64,000 nt of DNA, from contig NC_088788.1 of NCBI RefSeq assembly GCF_949628265.1, forward strand, positions 12,090,001 through 12,154,000, given 5' to 3'. Of the stretch, positions 23,602-36,267 are shown piece after piece. A program made the translations under genes and the position numbers. This stretch comes from Cloeon dipterum. Its lineage: Eukaryota > Arthropoda > Insecta > Ephemeroptera > Baetidae. Positions within the stretch are counted from its first letter, which is position 1, and each line of letters opens with the position of its first letter. The notes below the pieces were generated by a model. It had not been told where the DNA came from, did not search any database, and was given only the letters and a program-made list of their open reading frames with translations.

Positions 23602-26600
23602 CCTTTCCTGATATGTGAACCATGCTCAGTGGTGGAAATCTTTCGAACCGACGATTTTCAGCGATTTTAAGAAAATTGTCCAGATTTTTAAACTTTCCTT
23701 TCAATACAACGTTAGCTAAATTAAGCTTGTTCAGTATGTATATTTAAGATACTGTTTAAAGAGACAAATCAATTTTTGACGTTCCGGTTCAAATTAGATA
23801 TTTCCCACAAGGATTAGTACCGGGCTTTCTAAGTTTTTAATAGTTCTCATTGAAGAGTAAAAAATCTAAACATGTTCTGAAACTGAAAGCTGATGAAATT
23901 TCCTATTTTTGACGGCGCTCACACACATGTTGCATGATTTTTCAATTTTTAACATTATGTGATAATTAAAAAAAAATTACAATATATTAGATTTTTCCTA
24001 ATAAAAAAAAATGAAATGGAGCAACTTGACCAGGCAGTCTGCTCAGAAAATATGAAACATTATCTGTAACCATTTAATGGATAATTTGCAAATTTCCCGG
24101 TAAAAATCCAAAATTTACAGACTTTTCGAGAATATAAAAAATTTTGTAGCTGAAAAAAGACACTCTTTGTCGGGCAAAAAGTTGTTAAACATGCGAGAAA
24201 CCGTTTTTATTTTAAAATGAGTAAGGGGCACGGATCACGGATATCCTTGGTTGACTGTTTCAAAGTTGGTGTCACCTTTTTGCAATGTTATTTTTTGTTA
24301 AAAAAAAAATAGATAAACAGTTCAACAAACATGAGTCGCAGAATTGCCCCATTGTATATAAAAGATCCTCCAATATGAGATATGTGAACACACAGGAGGA
24401 TAATTGTACCTTGTTGGCTTTAAAAGCCCTTTGAAGTGCACTGCGCAATAAAATTATTTTACATTTAATAAACCTACAGTTTTGGTCTTCTTTGAAATCG
24501 AACATATATTTTTGAATTAAAAACACGGAAATCGACGATTTTTTTATGGTTTGGCAATTATTTACAGTGGGACATTATCTCCAAATAAATCTCTCTCTTG
24601 GGGACGAGAAAAAGCAGGGGCTGAGGAGTAATTGTGGGTGTTTATGGCCTCAGAAGGCGTGACCTGACTCGCAAATCGAGATTCGTGGCTCAAAATAGAC
24701 AAATTTTCTGCAGTTAAATTGTCTGAACATCAGATGGCTCGGTCACACGCGATTTGCAGCTTGAGTTTTTCGTATTCCTTCTCACGAACTACAACGTATC
24801 GGAAAAAGTGGGGGATTTGACTTTATTTCACTCATTTTTCCTCGATCATCTGAATTAATTTTTGATAAGCCTTTGGTGGTGGCTTTGGCCACCCTCTCAC
24901 TATCGATTGTGCAAGTCCAAGGTCGGCTGAAAAGTTGGGGGCCGCTGTGCAAAAATTGAGCTCACTCTGTGCCTGCCGCACAAACTGTTGTGCTCAAATC
25001 GGCATCGATTGCTCGCTCTCGCGCGCTCTCCGGGTCGTTCTCCGCGCTTAAACGGCCGCTTAAACTCCGTCCGCACTCGCAGCCCTCTGGCAAACACAAA
25101 AAGACGCACCCCGCTGCCCACATAAGCCGCCAATTAAACACGCCAAACACACACACACACACACACGACACACGAGCTTCTTGTTTCTGGTGGCGGCGGC
25201 GGCTGCTGCTGACGCTTTTCCCCGCCACTTGCTGCACACACCATTTGTGCGAGTTTTGCTGCGCTCATCCCCGTCAAGTTGTACGCGACTCACTCTCCAA
25301 TTTGTATAAAACGACAGTCGAGGGAAGGGGATGAATAAGCGAAAGTGGAGCAGCCCCAAAATCCATTTGTAATTAAACGGCAACAAAACCCTTCGTTCAT
25401 CAGTCGGATTAATTCCACCATTCGATTGACTTTTTGTAGTGCTTGCCGTTTTGCTGATTTAAAACAAAAACACAATCGATTTATTTCAGGCAGAATAAAG
25501 GAGAGGAATTATCAGGATTAGCCTATTAAGTTAAAAACAAAGAATATAAATTGGATAAATTGAAGCTATAGCATTTTCCGACTTATTTCTCGTATGTGAC
25601 TTAAAACTGCGTCTCAAATATTTTTTTTTGCAATTTTGTTTATCTAAAGTATAAAAATTGAGATTAATTTCGAAGAGAAATATTAAAGTATTTCTTAAAT
25701 TGGTTTTAATTTAGGGACATTTAGATTCTGATTGCTTAATTCGCGTAAGTACATTAAAGAATATTTTGTATGGTTTTATTATTCGTTTAGAACCACCAAA
25801 AATATCAAATTATATCAGGGCCCCATATATAGCATAATTGACTTCATGCTGCAGCAGATTAATGACAACAATCTTTTTAGCTGGCTTGAACGAATTCTTA
25901 TTTCCCAAAATTAATGAAAGCAGATGATTTAATATTAATTAGAATGAAATGAAGATGTTTTTCAAGCCATAATATGTACAAAAATTTTAAAAAATATTAA
26001 AAATATCAAGATTGCTTGTTTTTAGACGAAGTTATTATACATTTAAAAAAATAGAATATTAACCAGATTGTACAAATAAATGGTACCATAAAACCACGGG
26101 TAAGAGCTATTTTGTAAATTTTAGTTTCATTCCCATTTGTTAATATTTTATGTAGCGTTTTTGTTGTAATAGGAATCGTTGCAAATCCAGATAGTGAGTT
26201 TCAATTTTGCGGAATAATTAGAAAGGGTGGGTGGGATCCGGCACAATTTCCATTTTAATAGTATTGCTAATTACCGTCTAAAAGTAGTTACAATTAGTTT
26301 ATTTTGAGTTTCCCTATACCGCACATTCTGACTCGTTCTCCTGACGATAAGGGTGTGGGAGAGTGTCAACTGAATATTAATGTTCGTGCCAATGAATGAG
26401 CGAGTAGAAATTAGTCGCTTCAATATTCGCGGATGCAAATTTCGCCAGTAAAACGCGGTGCACATTCGCGACCTTGGCTGCAAGTCGTTTTGCCACCCAC
26501 TCGCTTTGCAAGGCAAATTCCGCTCTGTGTACATGATACCCTCGTTGCCACCATTGTTGTCGTCTTGGGGGCTATTTTTGCGCTAAACCGGCAGTCGAGC

Positions 26601-28087
26601 CACGAAAGTCTCATCCAAAAGTGGAACGACTTTTGGCAGAAGAGGCGCATCGCATACTCCACAAACTTTTCAACCCTCTGCTCTTGCTCTCGCTTGTTCT
26701 GGTGGAGGGCGCCCTTTGATGTTTATTGCGCAAAAGACATTTTTCGCGTTTACCCTACTAGGCGGTGGAGACCGCACTTCATGTAATGCGATGCAGGTTT
26801 TAACGGCATTTTGCTCTTGAAATTTCAACACGAGAGAGAGAGAGTCGTTCATATAAAATGACTTGCGCGCACTGAATGAGAACAAGAAACGAAACGGAAA
26901 TAACATGATATTTATGAATTTAAATTACTTTTTAGGACTCACTTCCAGCCTGCAATTTTTATTTGAAATGAAAAGGTAGGAAACCTTGTACAATTCCTGA
27001 AAGTTAATTGAAATAAAAATTGTGTTGGAGAGGAGAAAATTTGCTCTACCGTAATATGGGAATTTTGAAATTGGTAGAAATTTTATCCATTGCCAATGCT
27101 GCAACTACAAATGATGCTTTTTAAAACCAATTATAGCTTTCATTCATTTAAATTGTCAAGCTTTCAAGGCGAGTAGTACTATTGCTAGTTGCTTGACTTT
27201 TAAATTTTTGATATGTTCCAAAATTATCGTAAATTTGTTTTTAAATGCAGAGTGTTTTAGGAAAAAGTAAATGAATGACGACTTCTAAAATCTAATGCCA
27301 AAAATGTAGACAACAATCATCCCATTTTTGTGCGTTCGTGCCGAAAGAACGCAGTATATTCTCATTTAAAAAAATAATAGTATTAGTATTAACAATGTCG
27401 AACATCTCTACTCATCTGGAAACTGCTAGGGCCGGTGGTCCAATCATTTCCCACCCAGCACATCTCACATTTGATTTCACGCTCCATTTGAACGACGTTG
27501 TCCCCGTGTCAGTTTCGAATTCTCACATCAATGTGATCATTTCCCGCCGTTCAGCAGCAATTTTTCTCTCCCCGCAACGGGAACAAATTGTTTTGGATTA
27601 GGACGAGATTTATTGATTTTTCTAGAGGCGGAAAAGTCTCCCTGGGGGTTTCACTTGGATCGAAAATTATTGTACTGCACAAGGTTGCGTATAACCCCAT
27701 AGACTAATCAAGGTAATGTTTCATGCGCCAAGTTTCACGCACGACTAGAACCGCATACAAAATAAGTTTCAATACGACATTTCCAATGTTTTGATAAATA
27801 TCACAAAATTACGTCACTTGAGATTGAACTGTGGTCAAAACATCCAAATATTTTAAAAAGGTAATAACGGTTAAAGTTGATCATTTTAATTTGATTTGGA
27901 ATTTTCAACAACTTAAACTGGTTTTAAAATTCACCTTTCCTAGTTTTTGAACTTAATTTTGCAAAAATATTTAAAGCCCATAATTGGAGACTTTGGAGAG
28001 AGATAAACATCTGGCGGCTGGCAACCATATTATTTAGTGTAGCGATATCTGCATTGCAGCTCAGCTCTTGGTGTCTGTTTCAGGAGG

Positions 28088-31000
28088 ATGGGCAAGAAGC
28101 ACTCCAAACTGGATCCAGAGGTGCTCGAGCGGCTCAAGAAGGAAACATACTGTGAGCATTCAAAGCACGTCCGATTTTTTTCCGTTACTTTCTGTTTATT
28201 TTTCCATATCAAAAAATATCCAAACTCTGGTCTCGGTACAAAAAATCGCAGCGGAAAGTTGCGGCAAACTTTTCTCCAGGGAAAAAAATCGCCGACTTGA
28301 TTAGTTGCAAACTTCAACTTGTTAGTGAGGGGAAAAGACTTACAGCTTAATAATTTTAGGAACAAACAAATGGTGCATGAGTTACAACCGCGCTTACGAA
28401 AATAGTAACTTGCAGAAGGGAATGGATAAGTTTGCTTTTACTTGGCTTTCTTCTGTTTCTTCTCCACCTTCTTCTTCCTTCCCCGCAGGCAGAAGGCCCA
28501 GAGTGCGATAATAGCCAGCAGACTTCCGCCGGTCGCCACCATCCACGGCCACTCTGTGTAGCGCAGCCAGTCAGCGATCGCTTGGGTTATGTCGTCACTG
28601 GGGAGGGAAAAAATAGGACGTTTGGATCAGTTACTAGCTTAAATAATATTATATATTCACTAACAAGAACAAAAAATGATTGTAGAACGCATTCAATGGA
28701 ATATTTTGCCAATTTCAAACTACAGAAAATACAGTCAAGAAAAGTTGCATTTCCTTAGTACCTGGCTATTAATTTTTTCCTCCTAAATGAAAACGTTCTG
28801 CTGAATTATAGGATTTTAATTTAAAAATGCTGTGTCTGCCCTTAATTTTACCATTATTTTCTATCTACGCGTAACTCAAGCCAAGGTTCGCCCATTTAAC
28901 AATGCGCAAAAATGCACCACGAGTTTTTAGCGTACATTTTGGAACAAAAAGAAAGTAAGATATTACATTCTATTAAATTTAAATAAATCCTATTCTCTTT
29001 GTTAAATCAGAAGCAATAGCATTGATTTTTTTTTTTAAATTAAAATTTTGGGCAATCCAACATTAAATATTTATGATCCGCTATTCAAATGCATATTATG
29101 TACTTCAAATAAATAATGCGCAAAACTGCAGATATTCAAGATCTAACTAGAACACTTATTAGCGATTTTTACTAAATGACAAGCGAGACAGAAAAAATAT
29201 TACTCACAATGGACTGAGTGGAGTTGGCACGGGTTCAGCGCGAGCGTTTCTGTACCACTCAGTGGCAAAGCTGGCAAGCGACGGCACGTCAAGTTTGTCC
29301 AGTGGATACCTGTACAGCTTGCCCTGTCGGAAGCTGGATAAAAAGCGACGCTGTTGAGTTGGCGTTTTTACACTAATTTGGCCAGCTTACAAAATAAAAG
29401 TTGGCATCTTGTGGACGCGGAATCTGCGTCCGGTGGCGGCGCCGTTCAGCTCCAGGTTGACCCTGGCCACGTTCAGACGTGCCTTCAGTCTGGCAGCCAC
29501 TGCCTCCCAGGTCGCCTGAAGACGCTGGCATTCGACGCAAGACGTGCCATAACTGAAAACGTTCAATTAAAAGAATAGATTAAAATTGTTCATTTAATTT
29601 TTTTAGGATTTCATCATTTTTTAAATTTGCTGCCATTTACATTTATGGCTATACAATTTTCTAGTGACAGGATGATGTAGCAAAATTAGTTAGTTAGTTT
29701 CCTCTTTCAAATTTGAGTAAAAACCGTGGAAAAACCCAATTTTGTTATGAGCAACAACTTTTAAAACGTGTCTGCGTCGATTTAATAATAATTAAAAATC
29801 ATAAAATTCCGCATTTTTACATATGCTGCACAAAAAACCTTTTTTAAGTAAAACCCCGCAAGAAATGTTGGTTTTTCTAGATGGAAATTAATTCCATCAA
29901 TTTTTTAGCAAATTACTACAAATTAGCTATTTTAAAGGATTGTTTTGGTCTTTTTTAGCAAAGCAATTCATTTTTTCAATTTTGAACTTAGAAAATACTA
30001 ATGAAAATCTTGAAAAATATATTCGATATTATGTCATTCAAAAACTTTTTTATGTCATTTGACGATAAAGAGAGATGTTTCAATTCTAATATTATGATCC
30101 AAAAGATACCCAATTTTAAGCAAAAAGGGAAAAGTTTTGTAACGGATATTTTGCTGGGGACAATTTTTGGCTTATTTTTGAATTTTCATATGCAGAGTAG
30201 CCAATTTTTAATCAAATTTTTTTATCATTATAAATCATAATGACTGAAAAGAGCAGTTATTCCCGGAAATTTCAGGAAAACCACCGGACAGCCTTTTATG
30301 TCACTTGTCCGCCCTTTCGCCAACCCTAATTTAAAAAACTTAACTAATGAGAGCAAAAATGCACTTACAACATGACGAACCAGTCCCCAGTGGTGGCGCC
30401 AGTCGCTGCTTGGGTGAGGTGCTCGAAGACGTCGTCGTTGAGCTCCCTGACCGCCGGCTCCTTGCTGTTGCTGAACGTGTGCAGAATGAGGTCCTCGTCC
30501 AGTTCACCTGATCCATTAAAAAAAATTAGACTTTGACCACCAGAGTTTGATTCTTCGGGACGGACCGTCATAGAGGAGCGGGACGCCGTGTCTAAAGTAG
30601 ACGGCGAAGGGCGTGTTCGGCGCTTTGGGGTTGTACAGCCTGGCCATGGCGCTGTTCTCCGCCTTGACCACCCACGCACCCAGGGCGTCCACCAGGTCCT
30701 CCCTGAGAGACAGGATTGCGTCTTCCAGCTTTTCACTGGCGTCGTGGTCCCTTTGGGCTGCAGAGAATGGGGTCCATTATTTTTTATAAGTCAAACTCGC
30801 TGTCAGAAATTATCCTCACCGAAGGCGACGACGACGTGCTTCTCCGTACGGACCAAATTGACCAGTTCGTCGTCGGACATGGTTTCCAGGGTGCTTTCTT
30901 TCTTCACACCGCGGGCTCCAAACAGAACCAGCAAAAGCACTAGGAAAACGGATGGCAAACGCTGCAAAGAGAAAAAAATTAGGCGATTAAAATCATCTCG

Positions 31001-32746
31001 GTTGAATTTTTATGGAAATATTAGACAAAATGAGGAACATATTTTGAACCTAATTTTTCTCGCTGTAAATTTTAAATTAAATATGTATGCATTAAAAGAT
31101 GAAATTTTCGGAGTTTGGGACGTTTTGGAGAAATTTTGCCGAGTTCATGTTCATAACTTTCGGTTTAATGGGTTTAATGTATTTAATCACATCGGGAAAC
31201 TCAGGGTAACTCACCTGCAACGCCATGATTGAAGTGGAGGATCAGGGCTTCTGGGCTGTCGTTCAGGTGGCACGCATGTCCGAAAAACCGGCGTCTCGAG
31301 CGGACACTTGTTTTCCAGCTGGGTCTGGGACAGCTAAAAAAGAAACAAGGAGGAGGGTCGACGTGTCGATCGAGTGACGTCATCGGCGGCGGGAAACGCG
31401 TCGGGGAAATGCGAGAACCGAACGATACAAAGAGGATTTTTCCTTTTTTGTCTTTTTTGCATGCTTTTCTATCTCTCCGCCCGATTTTTCTCTCTCTTTT
31501 TTAAAACGTGAGCACTAAACAAAGATTTTTCTCAATTTTTCATGCTAAAGTTTCAGAAAAGGAAATAAAAAAATGGTAACTATCCCCGGATTTAAATTCT
31601 GACACTAACCGCACTAAAACTAGATTTTTAAAGTAGTAGACACGCTTTTCTCTCTCTCACAACCTCACCTTTTCTCGTTCTGTCTTTTTGAATTGGGCCT
31701 CTGCTTCCGACTTTCTCACTTCTCTCTTCTTCTGCATTTGCAGGTACAAAGGTTTCGTAAAGGACTGTCCGACTGGAACTCTCACAGAAGAAGTAATTAG
31801 ACTAGAATAATTCATTTATTTAAAAGTGCTGCGTGTGTGGAGGAAAAAATTACATTTGAGCGATCCCGTGTGCTTTTTCCAGGGCTTCGTCAACATTTAC
31901 CGTCAATTTTTCCCGCAAGGAGACCCCACCAAGTTCGCCACTCTTGTGTTCCGAGTTTTTGATGAGAACCAGGACGGATCGATAGAGTTTGCAGAGTTTC
32001 TCAGAGCGATGTCGGTCACCTCGAGAGGAGATATTGACGAAAAATTACACTGTAAGTTGAGAATTCAGATTTTCCCCCCTTTATGAATCATATTCTGCAA
32101 GGGATCTTTATTCAGATAGATTTTTGATGTGTTCTAAATTTTTAAATAAAATTTTTGAGTTGGTGTAAATTTAATACTAGGACATTTTCAGTTGTTTAGT
32201 TCACACAACAAGAAAAAAATTCGATTTTACATCAGATGTATGGTTTTTGTTTTTTAATTGTAAGAAACCAATTACAACAAGTGAGAAAATCAATCCAGAA
32301 TAATTTCTGTCAACCATACAAATATTGAAATCAATTTAAATTAACCCAATAGAAAAGTTCAAATCCAAGTTTAGTGCATTATTTTGGCTATTAAAATATT
32401 TTGAATTTCTGCTTTCAGGGGCCTTCAAACTTTATGACCTGGACAACGACGGGTTCATCACCAGAGACGAAATGTACAACATCGTGGATGCGATCTACAG
32501 GATGGCGGTAACGTCCTCTTAATTTTTGTGTGTCCCTCTTGGTTTTACTTTTGGTCGGGTTTTTCTATATGTATTCAGGGGACGACCATGTCTGAGGAGA
32601 GCGGCGAGGGCGCCCGCGAGAAGGCGGACCGCATCTTCTCGAGCATGGACGTGAACCACGACGAGCAGCTGACCATGGAGGAGTTCCGCGAGGGTAGCAA
32701 AAACGACCCGCAGATCGTGAACGCGCTCAGTTTCGGCCCGATTTGA
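28088..32746 (+). CDS. Frq: frequenin / NCS-1-like neuronal calcium sensor
   Basis: Myristoylated EF-hand calcium sensor. In animals, frequenin regulates neurotransmitter release and phosphatidylinositol 4-kinase. Six coding exons join in frame: 28088-28151, 31551-31575, 31744-31792, 31883-32051, 32419-32507 and 32579-32746. The product is 187 aa, the length I recall for fly frequenin. MGKKHSK is an N-myristoylation start. EF1 is the usual inactive DCPTG type (37-41). EF2 is [12 protein letters not shown] (73-84), EF3 is [12 protein letters not shown] (109-120), and EF4 is [12 protein letters not shown] (156-167), where the usual glycine at loop position 6 is glutamate. [11 protein letters not shown] and FREGSK fit frequenin better than neurocalcin. 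The 25-nt second exon encodes SEKEIKK plus split codons. The ATG lies just inside an exon that begins at 28084, so the 5' UTR is spliced. The first intron holds the ER thioredoxin gene on the other strand. A divergent paralogue is possible. Confidence 0.92.
28438..31226 (-). CDS. ER transmembrane thioredoxin-like protein, nested in the frequenin intron
   Basis: Seven minus-strand exons join in frame to 310 aa: 31226-31215, 30961-30820, 30757-30566, 30507-30369, 29552-29391, 29333-29208 and 28597-28438. Residues 1-22 are a signal peptide ([19 protein letters not shown]). Residues 30-150 look like a PDI b-type fold without an active site. Residues 155-225 are a thioredoxin domain: [16 protein letters not shown] with a CxxC (C167, C170), then [11 protein letters not shown] membrane helix follows at about 276-295, then a short lysine-rich tail ending KKAK, a KKxx-type ER retrieval signal. 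It should be a type I ER protein with a luminal redox domain. It resembles the TMX family, but the CVEC active site and b-a order leave the orthologue open, so no symbol is given. Minus-strand AATAAA at 28200-28195 may end the transcript. The whole gene lies inside frequenin intron 1. Confidence 0.85.
31551..31575 (+). other. Frq: 25-nt microexon of the frequenin gene
   Basis: A 25-nt exon between an AAAG 3' splice site and a GTAACT 5' splice site. It begins in phase 1 and ends in phase 2, exactly what the flanking exons require (...ETY before, YKGF after). It supplies FSEKEIKKW, aligning with FTEKEIRQW of known frequenins. Without it the frame breaks and the entering helix of EF1 is lost. 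Confidence 0.85.
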
Positions 32747-32973
32747 GCGTGCGTAAGATTTGCCTCATCCACACTTTTCTCATTGTTGAAGCATTCGCAC
32801 AAATATGACGTGCGAAGCCGCGGGAAAAAGATTATTCACACACACGCGCTTTTTTGCAATTTCTAACGTAACTTTTAAGCAGTTTACGCTGTTCGAGGAC
32901 AGGTCCGAAGCGGTGGACTTGAGATAATCTTAATGAAATGTTTCTGACAGTTCAAATTTCGTCATTTAGGCTT

Positions 32974-32979
32974 AATAAA
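32974..32979 (+). terminator. frequenin polyadenylation signal
   Basis: AATAAA about 230 nt after the frequenin stop codon, in the context CTTAATAAAAATG and followed by a T-rich stretch. It is the first canonical signal downstream. Confidence 0.55.
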
Positions 32980-35727
32980 AATGTTGTTGAAACTACTTAA
33001 TCTCTGCTTTTTCTTTTTTTAAAACATTGCAATAATTGCAGCATTCATAAATGTGATTCAGAAAAATTTTTCAAAGGTTTCAAATTAATGTGGTAGAAAG
33101 CAACACACCATTGGTTAGGCTTGAATACTTAAACAATCCTTGTAAATTTACGGAAAGCACAGCAAAATCTAGATTTCAATTTTTTATTTTGATGATTTTT
33201 GTCAGTAAAAATGCAGTCGGTTTTATGTTTTCATTTTTTATTTTGTTCTCAGAGCTGAGAATAGTCCATTTTTCATATTTTTATTCACATAAGTGTGAGA
33301 CAATGTTGAGTTTGAAAAAGACTAAATAGTGATTTCCAACAGAGAAACAAGGGGTTACAAGAGACAGGTTCGGTTGGGCGTTCATGAATTTGACAATGAG
33401 TGTGCCGTGGAAACTCATGGCATCGAAAAGTGCTGGCTTAAGTTCCTGCAAGTATATTCATAGAGTTAAAAATATTTTCTCGTCGGTTGAAAGTGAATCG
33501 AACGTTTTCTTCCGCAGTTGCTTTCGCGCGCACGGACGCGTCGAATGAAAAAAGTGAAGTTTTCTGCCGTTTTTCTATAATATATATAGAATCTTATGTT
33601 TACGAATGTGATTTGTACATTGTCATTTCATAATCTGTCCGTTACAAGTAACATTTTATTCCTGCTGAAAATGCTGGCACCAGGAAAATAACCAAACCTC
33701 CGAAAAAAAGAATTGCTACCGTCTATATGCGTACAGTTATTTATATCAAGTATGTAGGAAATGAGAATTCCAAGGACATGACTGTCGGAAAATAAATTTT
33801 CTCAAGAGAGGAAGAAATACCTGAATTTTAAAATAAAGAATCACGAGAAACCAAACCGAATCTCTGCATTGTCGAGTTCGGACATTTTTTCTGGCTCCAA
33901 ACTCGACAACTCAAAATTCTGACCCGATTCTTTTAGGTTTCAGATTTTTCCATGAATCTCGTGAAAAGTCTCATTTTGTCGGTCATATATTCTTTGAAGT
34001 GTGTATTTTGAGACCCAATCGTTAAGTCTGCCCGTTGGACCAATTTCAAAGGAATGTGTCGGCATTGTCCGGTCTGGCGTCTATTTCAGGAGCCGCGTGG
34101 CATTTGCTGAAAGGTCAGCGCGGAAAGGACAAGCGACCTTTGGAAAATCTTTCTTTCTCTCGAGTATAGTCTGGTCTGTCGGGGCTGCTTCGCGCACTCT
34201 TAGCTTTTGTCCAATGGAGATCAAAAAATAAACTATGAGGCGAATTCAACGAGCGTGGATTTTCTTTCAACATTTGTGCGGACATGCCAATGTGTTGGAC
34301 ACACAACCCAGGATAGAGAATATCGATTCACATATGTATATATCAATTGTTCCGTAGCGTTACGTCTGTGAGGAAACGACACTATTTTTCCAGTTTTCAG
34401 CAAACATCAATAAGACAGCCTACACCGCAGCTCAGCAGATTTTTGTGGATTTAAAAAAATGCCAACTCAGTCTACATTATGACGATAAAAATTATTAACC
34501 AAAAGCAGACTAAAAAACTATGGGCGATTCGATGTGAATTTGGCATGTTTCAAAAGAAATTTAAGTATAAAATCAGAGTCACTAACTAATAAAAATAAAA
34601 GTTCAAAGCCAATTGAGATTAGTTTTTCAATAAAAACGCATTTATTCATTTTTTTTGAACGTTTTTGACGCTTTATATTAAAATCAAAATACTATGATAT
34701 CTTTAAATGATGACAAAATTAAGGAATCACAAATGAATTGAATTCGGTCTTCAGGATAATAAAAGACATTCATGTTTTTCCGTGTTACGTACACACACAA
34801 CAGAATTACAAAAAAGAAAAAACGGACATTTTTACGACCTCAAACAAATCGCTCACGCTCTCTCACTTTTGCTCAACATAATTCATACGGTAAAATCTGC
34901 CAGATTCGCCAAAAATCTGCTTTCAAGATCTCTGTTTCCATAACACCGTAATTAAACACTAGTTTTCAGCTTTTTCTGTTTCACTCTGCGTCTCCACCTT
35001 GTTAATTTTGTCTTTTGCGAGACACCGGTTTACTCGAAAGAAATTAGAGAAAAGTAAGCTCTTCCCCGGGACCATCAAGATTGCACAAAAAGTCCAGGCG
35101 AGGTCAACACGGACCGCGACCTGGTTATGAAAGGACCAGACGACCAAAAATTCGAATTTTCAGTCGGCTTGGTTTCCATTAGCGCTTGTTTTAGAATGGC
35201 GTTAATCGGGAGTGCAAGAAACAAGCTGGCTGTACAATAATTAAGGAAACAAATTAAGCTAAGAATCTTCTCACGGAAGAAATTAACTATCAAAAATTAC
35301 AAAAATTAGGCGTAGCATATTTTAATCAATTTTTAAGTAACACATAAATCGTTACTCTTAATTAAAGCCTTTCAAAATCACGGATGAAAACCAAGCTTAA
35401 CGAAAATCCAAATTTAAGAGCGAATAGGTCCTTCAGAAGTGGCGTTTTGTTTATTATTTTTTTCCGACAAATTTTCATCTTTTTTGATACAAAACATATA
35501 AACAAGTCACACGATCTACAGTCCAGAAATTGCTGTCATGGTTCACGATATTACAACAAAACGTAAAAAGGACACAGAAGATTCAGGCGGCGTAGGAGGG
35601 AAGGGGGCAAATGGGAAGGAGAAAGGGTCCTCGTAATGGCAGTCTCCGAAAACTGGTGAGAGAATGGGCGAAAGCAAAAGGTTGTGTCATCGGAGGAGCC
35701 GCGGTGCTGCCAAGTCACGATAGTTAC
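32980..35727. other. intergenic between convergent frequenin and CNOT6 genes
   Basis: AT-rich DNA with no supported gene. It contains a small hairpin at about 33868-33910 (arms TTGTCGAGTT and AACTCGACAA) with weaker outer complementarity. It also contains the 3' flank of the minus-strand CNOT6 gene. Confidence 0.5.
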
Positions 35728-35750
35728 TTTATTATTGGTTGGATGCTTTC

Positions 35751-35756
35751 TTTATT
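35751..35756 (-). terminator. possible CNOT6 polyadenylation signal
   Basis: TTTATT on the plus strand reads AATAAA on the minus strand about 510 nt after the CNOT6 stop codon. Another copy at 35728-35733 is equally possible. Confidence 0.4.
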
Positions 35757-36267
35757 AAATATAAATGCTGCATTGACAAAAGTCAGTCTCATTAATTTCA
35801 TGCAGCACGACGGCTCGCCTCGATGCAGACGCTTGCCCCCGACAAGGGGTGGGATCGGATTCTTTCTTTTCTTTTTTTTTTTGTTGTAAATTAAAACTGG
35901 GAACAAGTTTGTGCCGAAAAATTCAGAGAATTCGCCAGGGAACCCTTTCCCAGGCCAAGGGGATGGTTCAGGGGGCGGTGGTGGCGGGAAGGTATCACAG
36001 GGGTGTAGCTGAATATACTCTCTATATATGTGACATTATAAAATATGTATGAAGGCCAGCACAGCAGGAAGTGGCGAGTGTGTGTTTTCTGTTTGTTTGT
36101 TTGTTTGCTTTGTCTGAGTTTTCATTTTTTTTTCTTTCTTTCTCTCTTTCGTTCTTCCTCTCGTTTTGTCATTTTCTGAAGGCAATCAGAGAGCACGGTT
36201 AGGCCTCTTTGGTGACGACTGCTCGGGTTGAGGCCAACCTGCATTACAGCTGCATGCAACCTGACTG

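Larger units (their letters stand above)
16600..28083. other. upstream or first-intron region of the frequenin gene, no coding exon seen
   Basis: This is probably the promoter and a long 5' UTR intron of the frequenin-like gene. It alternates AT-rich DNA with GC-rich blocks at about 18330-18700, 21360-21900, 22720-23050, 24890-25390 and 26430-26800. Identified items are two CA-repeat microsatellites, CTG-repeat tracts, dispersed repeat copy B and solo LTR copy 2. Open frames in the GC-rich blocks overlap on several strands and lack family motifs, as expected of non-coding GC-rich DNA. Confidence 0.45.

Noticed and set aside
35611..35889. 92-codon open frame on the plus strand
   Set aside because: It lies in the 3' flank and probable 3' UTR of CNOT6 on the other strand and ends in a low-complexity Phe run encoded by a T tract.
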